Positions 43,920 to 53,069 of a DNA stretch of 64,000 bases are shown here, piece by piece. The translations under genes were made by a program, and so were the position numbers. This stretch comes from DATARH01 sp035570495. GTDB lineage: Bacteria; Pseudomonadota; Alphaproteobacteria; ATCC43930; CGMCC-115725. The stretch is from positions 1 to 64,000 of the forward strand of contig DATMLO010000025.1 in assembly GCA_035570495.1 (NCBI GenBank). The letters run 5' to 3'. Every line of letters begins with the position of its first letter. Positions within the stretch are counted from its first letter, which is position 1. The notes below the pieces were generated by a model. That model saw only the letters and a list, made by a program, of their open reading frames with translations. It did no database searches and had not been told where the DNA came from.

Positions 43920-46352
43920 TCATCCGCGCAGCGTGCCGCCGGTTGCTTTCTCGACCGCCGCGACGAGGCGTGTCGAGAACGCGTCGATCTCCGCGTCGGT
44001 CAGGGTCGCATCCTGCGGCTGCAGGGTGACGGTGACGGCGAGCGACTTCTTGCCTTCGGGCAGGCCCTTCCCTTCGTAGACGTCGAACAGCCGGATGTCC
44101 GTGACGAGCTTGCGGTCGACGCCGCGCGCGGCGCGCAGCAGGGTTTCGGCCGGGACGTCGCGGTCGACGATGAAGGCGAAGTCGCGCTCGACCGGCTGGA
44201 AGACCGAGAGCCGCAACAGCGGCCGGGCACGCGAGCCGCGCGGCAAGGCCACAGCATCGATAAACGCCTCAAACGCGGCGACGGGGCCTTTGACGTCGAA
44301 CGCGTCGAGGATTTCGGGGTGGAGTTCGCCGAAATGCCCGAGCACGGTCGGCCCGAGGCGCAGCACCCCGGCGCGGCCGGGATGGAACCATGCGGGCGGC
44401 TCGCCCGAGACTTGGAGATTATCGATCGGTGCACCGGCGGCCGCGAGCGCGGCGAGCGCGTCTTCCTTCGCGGCGAAGAGATCGGCGTCGCCTGGCTTCT
44501 CCCGCCAGTCGCGCGGGCCGAGCGCGCCGGCGCGCAGACCGCCGGCGACATTGGCCTGCCCCTCCGGCGTGTCGTCGCGGTAGATCGGCCCGACCTCGTA
44601 GAGCGCGACATCGGCGAGACCCCGGTCGGCGTTGCGCCGTGCCGCATCGAGCAGGTTGGGCAGGATCGAGGGGCGCATCTGGTCGAGATCGGCGCTGATC
44701 GGGTTGACGAGACGCAGCGCCTGTTGCCCGCCACCAAAGCGCTCGGCTTGCGCCGCCGGCAGGAACGAGAAGGTCACCGCCTCGGTGAGGCCACGCGCGG
44801 CGAGCGTGCGGCGCACCAGTTCCAGGCGACGGCGGCGCGGCTCGATCGCGGCGCGCGAGATCACGGTCTCGCGCGGCAGCGGGACGGGAGCGACCTCGTC
44901 ATAGCCTTTGACGCGTAGCACCTCCTCGACGAGATCGGCCTCGCCGACGATGTCGCCGCGCCAGGACGGCGGGGTGACGTCAAGGTCGTTCGGGCCCTCG
45001 ACGGGCGTGGACAAGGCAACCACGGGTGCGGCGGCTTCGGGAAAACGGCGCACCGCGAAACCGAGCGTTTCCAGTATCGCGGCGCTCTCGTCCGGCGCGA
45101 TGTTCAGCCCACCCAGCGCGGCCACGCGCCCCGGACGCAACACGTAGTTGCGGCGCCATTCCGGCACGGCACCCGCGACGACCACTTCAGAAGCCGCGCC
45201 GCCGCACAGCTCCAGCACCAGCCGTGTCGCGATCTCGAGGCCTGACGCAGTAAATTCGGGGTCGAGCCCGCGCTCGAAGCGATAGCGCGCATCGCTGATG
45301 ATCTCGAGCCGGCGGCCGGTCGCGGCGGTGCGTACGGGATCGAACAGCGCGGCCTCGATAAAGACTTCGGTCGTGTCGTCGGTGCAGCTTGTCGGCTCGC
45401 CGCCCATGACCCCGCCGAGGCTTTGCACGCCATTATCGTCGGCGATGGCGGTGACCTCGGGGTCGAGCGTGTATTCGCGGCCGTTGAGCGCCAGCAGCTT
45501 TTCGCCGGCCTTGGCGAAGCGCACGACGAGGTCGCCCTTGACCTTGCCGGCGTCGAAGACGTGCAGTGGCCGGTTGAGGTCGAAGGTCAGGAAATTGGTG
45601 ATGTCGACCAGCGCCGAGATCGGCCGCAGGCCGATTGCTTCGAGGCGGCGCCTCATCCAGTCCGGGCTCTGTCCGTTTTTGAGGCCGCGGATGTGGCGGC
45701 CGAGAAATAGCGGGCAGGCCTGGTGGTCGGTCAGATGGATGGCGATCGGCGAGGCGAACTTGCCCGGCACCGGCGTCTCGTCGAGTGAGGTGAGCTTGCC
45801 GACGCCAGCGGCCGCGAGGTCGCGCGCGAGGCCGCGCACACCGAGGCAGTCGGCGCGGTTGGGCGTCACCTTGATGTCGATCACCGGGTCGGCGAGCCCG
45901 GCATAAGCCGCATAGGACGTGCCGATCGGCGCGTCGTCGGGGAGGTCGATGATGCCCTCATGATCGTCCGAGAGCGCCAGCTCAAAGGCCGACATCAGCA
46001 TGCCGCGCGAGGCTTCGCCGCGGATCGCGCTTTCCTCGAGCTTTTTGCCGTTGCGCGGCACGATCACCCCGGCCGGCCCGAAGACGCCCTTCATGCCCGT
46101 CCGCGCGTTGGGCGCGCCGCACACGACCTGCACCTCGCCGTCACCGGCATCGACCACGCAAACCCGCAGCCGGTCGGCATTCGGATGCTGCACGGCGGAG
46201 ACGACGCGCGCCACCTTGAACCCGGCGAGCGCCTTCGCCGGGTCGTCGACCCCATCGACATCGTGGCCGAGCATGACCAGACGCTCGACGATCTCGTCGA
46301 TCGTTGCGTGTGTATCGAGATGGGTCTTGAGCCAGGAGAGCGTCGTCTTCAT
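43920..46352 (-). CDS. pheT: phenylalanine--tRNA ligase, beta subunit
   Basis: An 810-residue subunit starting MKTTLSWLKTHLDTHATIDE. It has the tRNA-binding EMAP-like domain (VQHPNADRLRVCVVD), the B3/B4 editing domain (VTPNRADCLGVRGLARDLAA), B5, the catalytic-like core and a C-terminal ferredoxin-fold anticodon domain (DRDVPAETLLRAARG). With the alpha subunit it charges tRNA-Phe. The start overlaps the pheS stop (ATGA), so the two subunits are translationally coupled. Confidence 0.96.
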   Translation of the reverse strand: MKTTLSWLKTHLDTHATIDEIVERLVMLGHDVDGVDDPAKALAGFKVARVVSAVQHPNADRLRVCVVDAGDGEVQVVCGAPNARTGMKGVFGPAGVIVPRNGKKLEESAIRGEASRGMLMSAFELALSDDHEGIIDLPDDAPIGTSYAAYAGLADPVIDIKVTPNRADCLGVRGLARDLAAAGVGKLTSLDETPVPGKFASPIAIHLTDHQACPLFLGRHIRGLKNGQSPDWMRRRLEAIGLRPISALVDITNFLTFDLNRPLHVFDAGKVKGDLVVRFAKAGEKLLALNGREYTLDPEVTAIADDNGVQSLGGVMGGEPTSCTDDTTEVFIEAALFDPVRTAATGRRLEIISDARYRFERGLDPEFTASGLEIATRLVLELCGGAASEVVVAGAVPEWRRNYVLRPGRVAALGGLNIAPDESAAILETLGFAVRRFPEAAAPVVALSTPVEGPNDLDVTPPSWRGDIVGEADLVEEVLRVKGYDEVAPVPLPRETVISRAAIEPRRRRLELVRRTLAARGLTEAVTFSFLPAAQAERFGGGQQALRLVNPISADLDQMRPSILPNLLDAARRNADRGLADVALYEVGPIYRDDTPEGQANVAGGLRAGALGPRDWREKPGDADLFAAKEDALAALAAAGAPIDNLQVSGEPPAWFHPGRAGVLRLGPTVLGHFGELHPEILDAFDVKGPVAAFEAFIDAVALPRGSRARPLLRLSVFQPVERDFAFIVDRDVPAETLLRAARGVDRKLVTDIRLFDVYEGKGLPEGKKSLAVTVTLQPQDATLTDAEIDAFSTRLVAAVEKATGGTLRG

Positions 46353-47422
46353 AGCGCTCCCCGGACCATCGACGGCACGTCGAGCGGCAGGAAGCCGTAA
46401 TGCCGCAGCCAGCGCAGATCGCTGTCGTACATCGTGCGCAGATCGGGGATGCCGTATTTCAGCATCGCGACGCGCTCGATCCCCATCCCGAACGCAAAGC
46501 CCTGGTACTCGTCGGGGTCGATCCCGCAATTCCTGAGAACCTGCGGGTGGACCATGCCGCTGCCGAGGATTTCGAGCCAACCCTCGCCGGCGCCGATTTT
46601 CAATTCGCCGCCGGCGCGGGAGCAGCCGATATCGACCTCGGCTGACGGCTCGGTGAACGGGAAATAGCTCGGCCGGAAGCGCACGGGCAGGTCGTCGACA
46701 TCGAAGAACGCGCGGCAGAACTCGATCAGGCAGCCCTTGAGGTGACCCATATGCGTGGTGCGGTCGATGACCAGGCCTTCGACCTGGTGGAACATCGGCG
46801 AGTGCGTCGCGTCGTGGTCGCAGCGGAAGGTGCGGCCGGGGACGATGATGCGGATTGGCGGCTTCTGCTCCAGCATCGTGCGCACCTGCACCGGCGAGGT
46901 GTGGGTGCGCAGCACGAGCCTTGAACCATCCGCACGCTCGGGCAGGTAGAACGTGTCGTGCTCCTGCCGCGCCGGATGCTCGGGCGGGATGTTGAGCGCG
47001 GTGAAATTGTAGAAATCGTCCTCGATATGCGGGCCTTCGGCGACGACAAAGCCCATCTCGCCAAAGATCGCGATGATCTCGTCGATGGTCTGGCTGATCG
47101 GGTGGATGCGGCCCTGCGCAGCGGGCATCGCCGGGAGCGTCGGATCGGCGCGCTCGGCGGCGAGGCGATTGGAGAGCGCGGCGCGGTTGAGTTCGACGGC
47201 GCGGGCGTCGATCGCGTCGGAAATCGTGTCCTTCAGCGCGTTGAACCGCGCGCCGGCGTCGCGCCGCTCCTCGGCCGGCAAGGCGCCAAGACCGCGCATC
47301 AGCCCGGTTACCAGACCCTGGCGGCCGAGATACTTGATGCGCACCTGCTCAAGCGCGTCGGGTGAGCCGGCCGCGTCGATTTCGGCGAGGCCCGCTTGCT
47401 GGAGCTGCTGTGGGTCGTCCAT
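46349..47422 (-). CDS. pheS: phenylalanine--tRNA ligase, alpha subunit
   Basis: A 357-residue class II synthetase subunit. An N-terminal coiled coil precedes motif 2 (HTSPVQVRTMLEQ, GRTFRCDHDATHSPMFHQVE) and motif 3 (GFAFGMGIERVAMLKYGIPD), which bind ATP and Phe. ATG 47422 has AAGGA six bases upstream; the longer frame lacks one. It is preceded by rpmI and rplT, and a terminator lies in the gap, so some transcripts probably read through. Confidence 0.96.
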   Translation of the reverse strand: MDDPQQLQQAGLAEIDAAGSPDALEQVRIKYLGRQGLVTGLMRGLGALPAEERRDAGARFNALKDTISDAIDARAVELNRAALSNRLAAERADPTLPAMPAAQGRIHPISQTIDEIIAIFGEMGFVVAEGPHIEDDFYNFTALNIPPEHPARQEHDTFYLPERADGSRLVLRTHTSPVQVRTMLEQKPPIRIIVPGRTFRCDHDATHSPMFHQVEGLVIDRTTHMGHLKGCLIEFCRAFFDVDDLPVRFRPSYFPFTEPSAEVDIGCSRAGGELKIGAGEGWLEILGSGMVHPQVLRNCGIDPDEYQGFAFGMGIERVAMLKYGIPDLRTMYDSDLRWLRHYGFLPLDVPSMVRGAL

Positions 47423-47452
47423 GACCAATCCTTGAACCTTTAAGCGCAATAG

Positions 47453-47474
47453 AAAAGGGGCCGATTGCGGCCCC
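47453..47474 (-). terminator. terminator between rplT and pheS
   Basis: On the minus strand GGGGCCG, loop CAAT, CGGCCCC and TTTT form a hairpin 80 bases after rplT and 30 bases before pheS. It ends most rpmI-rplT transcripts or makes pheST expression depend on read-through. No Phe-rich leader peptide was found, so this is not an obvious Phe attenuator. Confidence 0.75.
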
Positions 47475-47553
47475 TTCGTGACTCAAGCGCAATGTGGCGG
47501 GGCCTAGGTGAGACACCCGCCGGTAAATCGGCACGCGATCTGAGCGGTGGCGG

Positions 47554-47931
47554 TCATTCCGCCGCCGCCGGGGCCTGTTCCAGCGCCGATTTGGCGGTGC
47601 CGACAACGCCTGCGAACGCCTCCGGCTCGCGGATCGCGAGGTCGGAGAGGATCTTGCGGTCGAGTTCCAGCCCCGCGAGCTTCAGCCCGTGGATAAATTG
47701 CGAGTAGGTCAGGCCGTGCTCGCGCACGCCGGCGTTGATCCGCTGGATCCACAGGCCGCGGAAATCGCGCTTCTTGTTGCGCCGGTCGCGATAGGCGTAG
47801 CGCAGCGCCTTCTCGACCTTTTCGAGCGCGATGCGATAGGCCTTGCTGTTGCGGCCGCGATAGCCCTTAGCGAGGTCGAGGACCTTTTTGTGGCGGGCGT
47901 GGGTCGTGACGCCCCGTTTGACGCGCGCCAT
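47554..47931 (-). CDS. rplT: 50S ribosomal protein L20
   Basis: A 125-residue protein: MARVKRGVTTHARHKKVLDL at the start and RDRRNKKRDFRGLWIQRINA in the middle are diagnostic. L20 is needed for 23S rRNA assembly and in several bacteria represses its own operon. It follows rpmI by 3 bases. Confidence 0.97.
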   Translation of the reverse strand: MARVKRGVTTHARHKKVLDLAKGYRGRNSKAYRIALEKVEKALRYAYRDRRNKKRDFRGLWIQRINAGVREHGLTYSQFIHGLKLAGLELDRKILSDLAIREPEAFAGVVGTAKSALEQAPAAAE

Positions 47932-47934
47932 CGC

Positions 47935-48138
47935 TCAGCCCCGCAGATACGGCATATAGGTGAGGACGAGCTTGGCGTCGCCGGGCTGCAACGTCACGGT
48001 GCCGCGCGCCTTGCGCTTCATTGATTTCGGCTTGGAGATCAGCCGGTGCCGCTTATGCGCGACATTCATCTTGATCTTGCCGGACGCAGTCCGGCTAAAG
48101 CGCTTTTTCGCGCCGCTCTTGGTCTTCAACTTGGGCAT
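47935..48138 (-). CDS. rpmI: 50S ribosomal protein L35
   Basis: A 67-residue basic protein with MPKLKTKSGAKKRFSRTASG and KRHRLISKPKSMKRKARGTV, matching L35 end to end. First gene of the rpmI-rplT pair. In many bacteria infC precedes rpmI; here infC lies 11 kb away on the other strand. Confidence 0.97.
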   Translation of the reverse strand: MPKLKTKSGAKKRFSRTASGKIKMNVAHKRHRLISKPKSMKRKARGTVTLQPGDAKLVLTYMPYLRG

Positions 48139-48714
48139 TTCGGGTTCCTATGACTGTGGCGGCCAGGCATGCCCTATGTGGCGCGGGGATCAACTCCCCT
48201 TGGCGCGGGCCCGCCGCCGATTGAGCGCGGGGTTATACCGGCGAGCCCTGGCGAAAGCAAGCAACAGCAAGGCAAGTTTGAATTTCGCTCCGGGAACCGA
48301 AGCTGCCGAGCGCTAGGCGAGAGCGATCTTCGGCTGTCGCCCCCAATGCGACATTCAGAGGCTGCGGCAACGGAGGACTGCGAGCTACGCCGCGAGGCGG
48401 CGGGTGGCAACGAGTCCAGTCTTGTCATGGAAGAAATAATCATCCGATTCCACATTGGATTTCTCGGAATATTGTTGATGTTTCGAAAAATATGAGAAAT
48501 TCTCTCGCGCTAAAATCGACGCAAAATGCATAGGATAAAATGATTGTTTCTTTTTTTATTCATTGAGAATCAAATTTTCGAACTTTGACTAATATTGAAT
48601 ATTTGGTTATTTCGATAATTTAGTTGACCACTATCGGTTGAATCTGGTTGTCGCGGCTCCAAAATATCGCCCCGCCGGGTCAAAAATCCGGGAAATGAAA
48701 CCAGGGAGATCGAG
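48139..48714. other. divergent control region, 576 bases
   Basis: Between rpmI (minus) and the small protein gene at 48715 (plus). Bases 48430-48640 are strikingly AT-rich for this genome, with several TTGAAT/TATT-like promoter elements but none that I can assign with confidence. No gene seen. Confidence 0.45.
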
Positions 48715-49052
48715 ATGGCAATCCTCAAAAACATCGAGGTAACGCAGTGCGATAACCAGCTGATCGGTCTTGCAGTCCCGTCTGGCGGATCGGCCAGTGT
48801 CGAGCTGTTCGATTTTAAATTAGGCGGCGGCACCGTCGCGGCGCCGATCAAGTATTCCGTCCCGAACATCAACATCCTGCAGCCCGGAGAATATACGCTG
48901 CTTATCCTCGGCATTAACTGGGGCGGACCGGCGACTTTCACGGTCACCGTAGACTTTGAAACCGGCCCCCCCACGTTCTGCACTACGCCCAAAATGCCCC
49001 AGGTGTCGGCGCGGTTTTTACGCCTCCCGGCGTCGCCTTCACGATTGCATGA
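48715..49052 (+). pseudogene. small beta-rich protein with a frameshift in a C7 tract
   Basis: ATG 48715 follows GGAGATCG. The first 85 codons read as a beta-sandwich-like protein (MAILKNIEVTQCDNQLIGLA, VELFDFKLGGG, LQPGEYTLLILGINWGGPAT). At the run of seven C at 48966-48972 the frame continues into low-quality sequence overlapping the next gene. With one extra C the frame instead gives HVLHYAQNAPGVGAVFTPPG and a natural end FTIA with TGA at 49050-49052. That would make a tidy ~112-residue protein. No family recognised. Sequencing error or slippage-based phase variation are both possible. Confidence 0.55.
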
Positions 49053-49192
49053 AAGCCGGCTCTGCCGGATAAGGTTGAGCAAGTGCCAAGCGGCCGTTTG
49101 GCCGTTTGGCGCTGAACCCGGCCGTCTATTCAAACTGAGGTCGTGCCCAAGGCCAGTAGCGCCGGGGCGCGTTGCTCGGCATCATCGCCGCC

Positions 49193-50131
49193 ATGCCAAG
49201 CGTCAGTTTTGTCGTCACGGTCTACAACAAGGCGCCCGCGCTGCCTTTCCTGATCGCCGGGCTCGCCGCGCAAGAGGGCGATTTCGCGCGCGAGTTCATC
49301 TTTGTCGATGATGGGTCGACCGACGACAGCCCGGCGGTTCTGCGTCAGCTGACCGACGGCTGGATGAATGTGACGATCGTCAGGCAGGAAAATGCCGGCC
49401 CGGCGGTGGCTCTCAACGCCGGACTAGCCCGCGCGCAAGGCGATTTCATCAAGCCGATGGATGCCGACGACCTGCTGTTCCCGTGGGCCACGCGGCGCTT
49501 TATCGAGGCGATCGAGATGACGGGCTGTGATGTCGCCTTCGCCCCTCCGGGCCCGAGGTTCGACATGGCCGCCCAGCCGGAAGCCATCCTGGCGTGCCGG
49601 CATGAGCCGGGCCGGATCGAGCGCTGCGATGATATGCTGCGCCGCTGTTTGCTGCGTGCCCAGACCAACCCGTCGGCCTGGCTGGCGCGCGCCGACACGG
49701 TACGACGATGCGGCGGCTGCGACGAGCGGGTCTTTATCCAGGATTATTCGATCGAACTACGCCTAGCGGCGGTGTCGCGCGTGGCCCGGCTTGACGAGCC
49801 GATCTTCCTCCTCGCGGCCGAGATTCCGGGGCGGCTGTCGGACAATCAGGCGCAGGTCCTCCACGACATGAACCTGGCGCTGGCGAATTTTGTCGCCGAG
49901 CGGCCCGATCTGCCGCGGAGCCTCGCGCGGCTCGGCTTTGTCCGGGCGGCGGCGCGCGCCTGGGCCTGGGCACGACGGCACGGTGGCAAAGGGGTCGGCT
50001 CGCGCGAGTTCCGGCTGGTATGCGGCGCACGGCTTGGCCTGTTGCCTCCCTCGCCGGAAAATCTGCGCGCGACCTGTGCTGCCTTTGCCGAGACGAATTC
50101 CATTCGCCTCGCGACGGGGCCGCGATCATAG
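49193..50131 (+). CDS. glycosyltransferase family 2 protein
   Basis: A 312-residue GT-A enzyme. SVSFVVTVYNKAPALPFLIA begins the nucleotide-binding fold, FIFVDDGSTDDSPAVLRQL follows, and PMDADDLLFPWATRRFIEA has the DxD motif for the metal-sugar nucleotide. No membrane segments. It probably adds a sugar to lipopolysaccharide or another glycan. ATG 49193 fits the fold start; TTG 49172 is an alternative. Confidence 0.83.
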   Translation: MPSVSFVVTVYNKAPALPFLIAGLAAQEGDFAREFIFVDDGSTDDSPAVLRQLTDGWMNVTIVRQENAGPAVALNAGLARAQGDFIKPMDADDLLFPWATRRFIEAIEMTGCDVAFAPPGPRFDMAAQPEAILACRHEPGRIERCDDMLRRCLLRAQTNPSAWLARADTVRRCGGCDERVFIQDYSIELRLAAVSRVARLDEPIFLLAAEIPGRLSDNQAQVLHDMNLALANFVAERPDLPRSLARLGFVRAAARAWAWARRHGGKGVGSREFRLVCGARLGLLPPSPENLRATCAAFAETNSIRLATGPRS

Positions 50132-50150
50132 GTTTTGGCATAGTTCGCCG

Positions 50151-51080
50151 ATGGCGATCCTCTTCCAATCGACCCCGGCGTCGGTGGCGCGCTGGCGGCC
50201 GTTTCTGACCAAGGCGTGGCCCGGGCGCGACCTGCGCTTCTGGCCGGAAATTGGCGATAAGAGCACGATCGATTATGCGCTGGTCTGGCATCCCGAGCCG
50301 GGGCTGCTGGCGAGCCTGCCCAATCTCAAGCTGATCTTGTCGCTCGGCGCCGGGGTCGACCACATTTTGCGCGATTCCGAGCTGCCGCGCGGCGTGCCGA
50401 TCGTCCGGCTTGTCGACCCGTATATGACGCAGGCGATGAGCGAGTATGTCGTGCTGCAGGTGCTGCGCCTGCATCGCCAGGATTTCGCCTATCGCGCACA
50501 GCAGGCGGCCGGCGAATGGCGCGAGCTGGCGCAGAAAAATGCGGCCGAGCGTACGGTCGGCCTGCTCGGCTTTGGTCAGCTCGGGCAGGACGCCGCGGCG
50601 AAACTCACGGGGCTCGGCTTCGACGTCGCCGGATGGAGCCGCTCGGGACGCACGGTGCCGGGTTTCCGCACCTATGGCGGCGCGGCCGGGCTCAACGCGC
50701 TGCTCCGGCGCAGCGAAATTCTCGTGTCGCTGCTGCCGATGACGCCGGAGACAGAGGGTGTCCTAGACGCCAGGCTGTTCGCCCGGCTGCCGCGCGGCGC
50801 GGGGCTGGTTAATGCCGGGCGCGGCCGGCAACTCGTCGAGGCCGATCTCCTGGCGGCGCTTGACTCAGGGCAGATTTCCGCCGCGGTGCTCGACGTGTTC
50901 CGCGAGGAGCCGCTGCCCGCGGCGCATCCGTTCTGGCGCGATCCACGCATCATCGTGACGCCGCATGTCGCCGCCGAGACGCATCCGCCGACCGCGGGCG
51001 CGATCTATGCCCAGGCAATCGAGGATTTCGAGGCGGGCCGCCCGGTCGCCAATGTGATCGACCGCGACAAGGGGTACTGA
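50151..51080 (+). CDS. ghrA: D-2-hydroxyacid dehydrogenase (glyoxylate/hydroxypyruvate reductase A type)
   Basis: A 309-residue dehydrogenase. LIFLGAGVDH-like substrate segment (LILSLGAGVDHILRDSELPR), NAD-binding VGLLGFGQLGQDAAAKLTGL, and catalytic VNAGRGRQLVEADLLAAL (Arg), FREEPLPAAHPFW (Glu) and TPHVAAETHP (His) are all present, with the GhrA-like short C-terminus. It reduces glyoxylate and hydroxypyruvate with NAD(P)H. ATG 50151 follows the preceding gene by 19 bases. Confidence 0.87.
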   Translation: MAILFQSTPASVARWRPFLTKAWPGRDLRFWPEIGDKSTIDYALVWHPEPGLLASLPNLKLILSLGAGVDHILRDSELPRGVPIVRLVDPYMTQAMSEYVVLQVLRLHRQDFAYRAQQAAGEWRELAQKNAAERTVGLLGFGQLGQDAAAKLTGLGFDVAGWSRSGRTVPGFRTYGGAAGLNALLRRSEILVSLLPMTPETEGVLDARLFARLPRGAGLVNAGRGRQLVEADLLAALDSGQISAAVLDVFREEPLPAAHPFWRDPRIIVTPHVAAETHPPTAGAIYAQAIEDFEAGRPVANVIDRDKGY

Positions 51081-51107
51081 CCGTCAGACCGTGGCAAGGG
51101 GGAGCAC

Positions 51108-51308
51108 ATGTACAAGAATCCGGGTCTCTGGCTCGTCGTGATGATCGTCGTCGTCGGGTACAATCTCTACGGTATTTTCGGCCCGCAAGACGAGGCGCCG
51201 AGCCAAGGCCTCTTGATCTTGAACTGGGTGCTGATCGTCTGCGGCGTCGCCGGTCTGATCGGCGCCGGTATCCAGTTGACCCAGCACAAGAATAGGGAAG
51301 GCGCCTGA
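51108..51308 (+). CDS. small two-helix membrane protein, 66 aa
   Basis: ATG 51108 follows GGGGGAG. Two hydrophobic segments (LWLVVMIVVVGYNLYGIFG and LLILNWVLIVCGVAGLIGAG) flank a short polar loop. Both ends are charged. No family recognised. It lies 27 bases after the dehydrogenase gene and may share its transcript. Confidence 0.6.
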   Translation: MYKNPGLWLVVMIVVVGYNLYGIFGPQDEAPSQGLLILNWVLIVCGVAGLIGAGIQLTQHKNREGA

Positions 51309-51316
51309 ACGCCGGC

Positions 51317-52372
51317 CTATCGCAGGTCGTCGAGCAGTGCGGTCAGGTTTGCCCGATCGGCGTCGTTCGCCACGGGAATGGCGAATTCGAGATGGTTGGC
51401 GACGCTCGCGAAGCGGTTCTTGAGCTTGGCGGCGATCTCGTCATGCGTACCGATGACCGCGTAATGATCGAGCATCTCGTCGCTGATGAAGGCCGGCATC
51501 TCCTCCCAGCGCTGCGCCCGCGAATAACTCTGCAAGTTGCGCGCGACCTCGCCGTAACCCTGCGACTCGAAGGCGATCAGGTAGGTCGGGGTCGACGCGT
51601 AGAACGCGATGCGCGCCCGCACGTCGCGCACCCGCGCTTCAAGGCCTTTCCGGTCCGGCGCGGTGGCGATCAGCGGCATCGCCGCGATCTCGAAGTTCGT
51701 GAAGTCGCGACCGGTCTTCTCCGCGCCCTTTTTCACCGCCGGCAGCATCACTTCGGCGATGTAGCGCGGCGTGCAGACGGGATGCGCGCGGATGCCATCG
51801 GCGACTTCGCCGGCGATCTGGCACATGAACGGGTTGACCGCTGCGAGCTGCACCGGGATGCGCGGGTGCTCGATCGGCGGCGGCGCGAAAAGCGGCACCA
51901 TCAGGCTCAATTTGTAGTGCGGACTCTCGTAGCGCAGCTTGGTGCCGCCGTTCTGCCAGCACTCCCAGATCGCCCGCAGCGCGCCGACATAATCACGCAT
52001 CCATGGGCCGGGTGGTGCCCAGGCCATGCCATAACGGCGCTCGATATGTCCCTTGACCTGGCTGCCGAGACCCAGCGTGAAGCGGCCACCAGATAGGCGC
52101 TGCAAGGTCCACGCGGCGAGCGCCGTCACTACCGGTGCGCGCGGGAAAGCGATCGCGACGCCGGTCGCGAGGCCGATCCGCTGGGTCGCCTGCGCCGCCA
52201 ACGACAGCACGATGAAGGGGTCGTCCTTGGTCTCCTCGGTGACGATGCCGTCATAGCCCAGCGCCTCGGCGAGCCGGGCCTCCTCGCCGACTCGCGCGAT
52301 GTCGAGCACGCCCGCGGCGGCGCGCAGCCCAGGGTCGAGGGCGCCGAGCGGCAGCTGTGTCTCGATTTTCAC
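51317..52372 (-). CDS. LLM-class F420-dependent oxidoreductase (TIGR03617-type)
   Basis: A 351-residue luciferase-like monooxygenase-fold protein. GYDGIVTEETKDDPFIVLSL, RIGLATGVAIAFPRAPVVTA, LSGGRFTLGLGSQVKGHIER are typical of the TIGR03617 subgroup. Cofactor F420 is used by many LLM members; binding here is inferred from subgroup only. Convergent with the membrane protein gene. Substrate unknown. Confidence 0.8.
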   Translation of the reverse strand: MKIETQLPLGALDPGLRAAAGVLDIARVGEEARLAEALGYDGIVTEETKDDPFIVLSLAAQATQRIGLATGVAIAFPRAPVVTALAAWTLQRLSGGRFTLGLGSQVKGHIERRYGMAWAPPGPWMRDYVGALRAIWECWQNGGTKLRYESPHYKLSLMVPLFAPPPIEHPRIPVQLAAVNPFMCQIAGEVADGIRAHPVCTPRYIAEVMLPAVKKGAEKTGRDFTNFEIAAMPLIATAPDRKGLEARVRDVRARIAFYASTPTYLIAFESQGYGEVARNLQSYSRAQRWEEMPAFISDEMLDHYAVIGTHDEIAAKLKNRFASVANHLEFAIPVANDADRANLTALLDDLR

Positions 52373-52441
52373 AACGATGTCCTTCCGGTTGACATTCGAA
52401 GGTACTTAGCTAAGTTCATGACTAAGTCTAGGAGAAAAACC

Positions 52442-52693
52442 ATGTCGGAGCCGATTTCGATCCACGCGGCGAAAACGCATTTATCACGCCTGATCGCGCG
52501 CGCCGAGGCCGGCGAGGAAATCGTCATCGCGCGTGGCAACAAGCCGGTGGTCAAGTTGGTGTCGATCGAGACGAAGAAGCCAAAACGCGTCTTTGGCTCG
52601 ATGAAGGGTCAATTCACGGTCGGCCCGGAATTCTTCGAGCCGATGTCGGAGGAAGAACTCGCGCTGTGGTACGGCGATGCGGATCCTTCTTGA
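52442..52693 (+). CDS. type II antitoxin, Phd/YefM family
   Basis: An 83-residue protein. SIHAAKTHLSRLIARAEAGE, then EIVIARGNKPVVKLV is the Phd/YefM DNA-binding fold, and the acidic C-terminal part wraps the toxin. AGGAG at 52429-52433 is eight bases before ATG 52442, so I prefer it to ATG 52418. Its end overlaps the toxin gene by 17 bases, the standard arrangement for coupled toxin-antitoxin translation. Confidence 0.88.
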   Translation: MSEPISIHAAKTHLSRLIARAEAGEEIVIARGNKPVVKLVSIETKKPKRVFGSMKGQFTVGPEFFEPMSEEELALWYGDADPS

Positions 52694-53063
52694 TACCCAC
52701 GTGCTCCTCTGGTGGTTGTCAGGAAATGAGGTCCTCTCCATGCCGGCTCGCGCGGCTATTGCAGATGATGGCAACGAGACATTCGTCAGCGCCGTCTCGG
52801 TATGGGAGATCGCTATCAAATACAAGCAGGGAAGACTGCCGACCGCATCGAGCCTTATTGGCGACATCGACGGGACCATTGTTCGGCACGGCTTTTACGC
52901 GATTCCGATCACCATGCAGGACGGCGAGCGTGCTGGCGACCTTGCGTTGCACCATAAGGACCCGTTCGACCGAATGCTGATCGCCCAAGCCTTGACGCAT
53001 TCGCTGACGCTGATATCGAACGAGCGGCTGTTCGATCGCTACGGCGTCGCGCGCCTGTGGTAG
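52677..53063 (+). CDS. vapC: type II toxin, VapC-like PIN-domain ribonuclease
   Basis: A 128-residue PIN-domain protein. LLDTHVLLWWLSG has the first catalytic Asp, SAVSVWEIAIKYKQGRL the Glu, KDPFDRMLIAQAL the later Asp residues, and LTLISNERLFDRYGV the last. PIN toxins cleave RNA and are neutralised by the partner upstream. All four acidic positions are intact, so the pair looks functional. Confidence 0.9.
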   Translation: MRILLDTHVLLWWLSGNEVLSMPARAAIADDGNETFVSAVSVWEIAIKYKQGRLPTASSLIGDIDGTIVRHGFYAIPITMQDGERAGDLALHHKDPFDRMLIAQALTHSLTLISNERLFDRYGVARLW

Positions 53064-53069
53064 CTCGCG

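Noticed and set aside
43173..44918. Plus-strand open frame of 581 codons
   Set aside because: Antisense to the 2Fe-2S reductase and pheT; no recognisable domain.
47423..47553. Phe attenuator before pheS
   Set aside because: A hairpin with T run is present, but the only short frame before it (starting at about 47556 on minus) has a single Phe codon, so it was called as a plain terminator.
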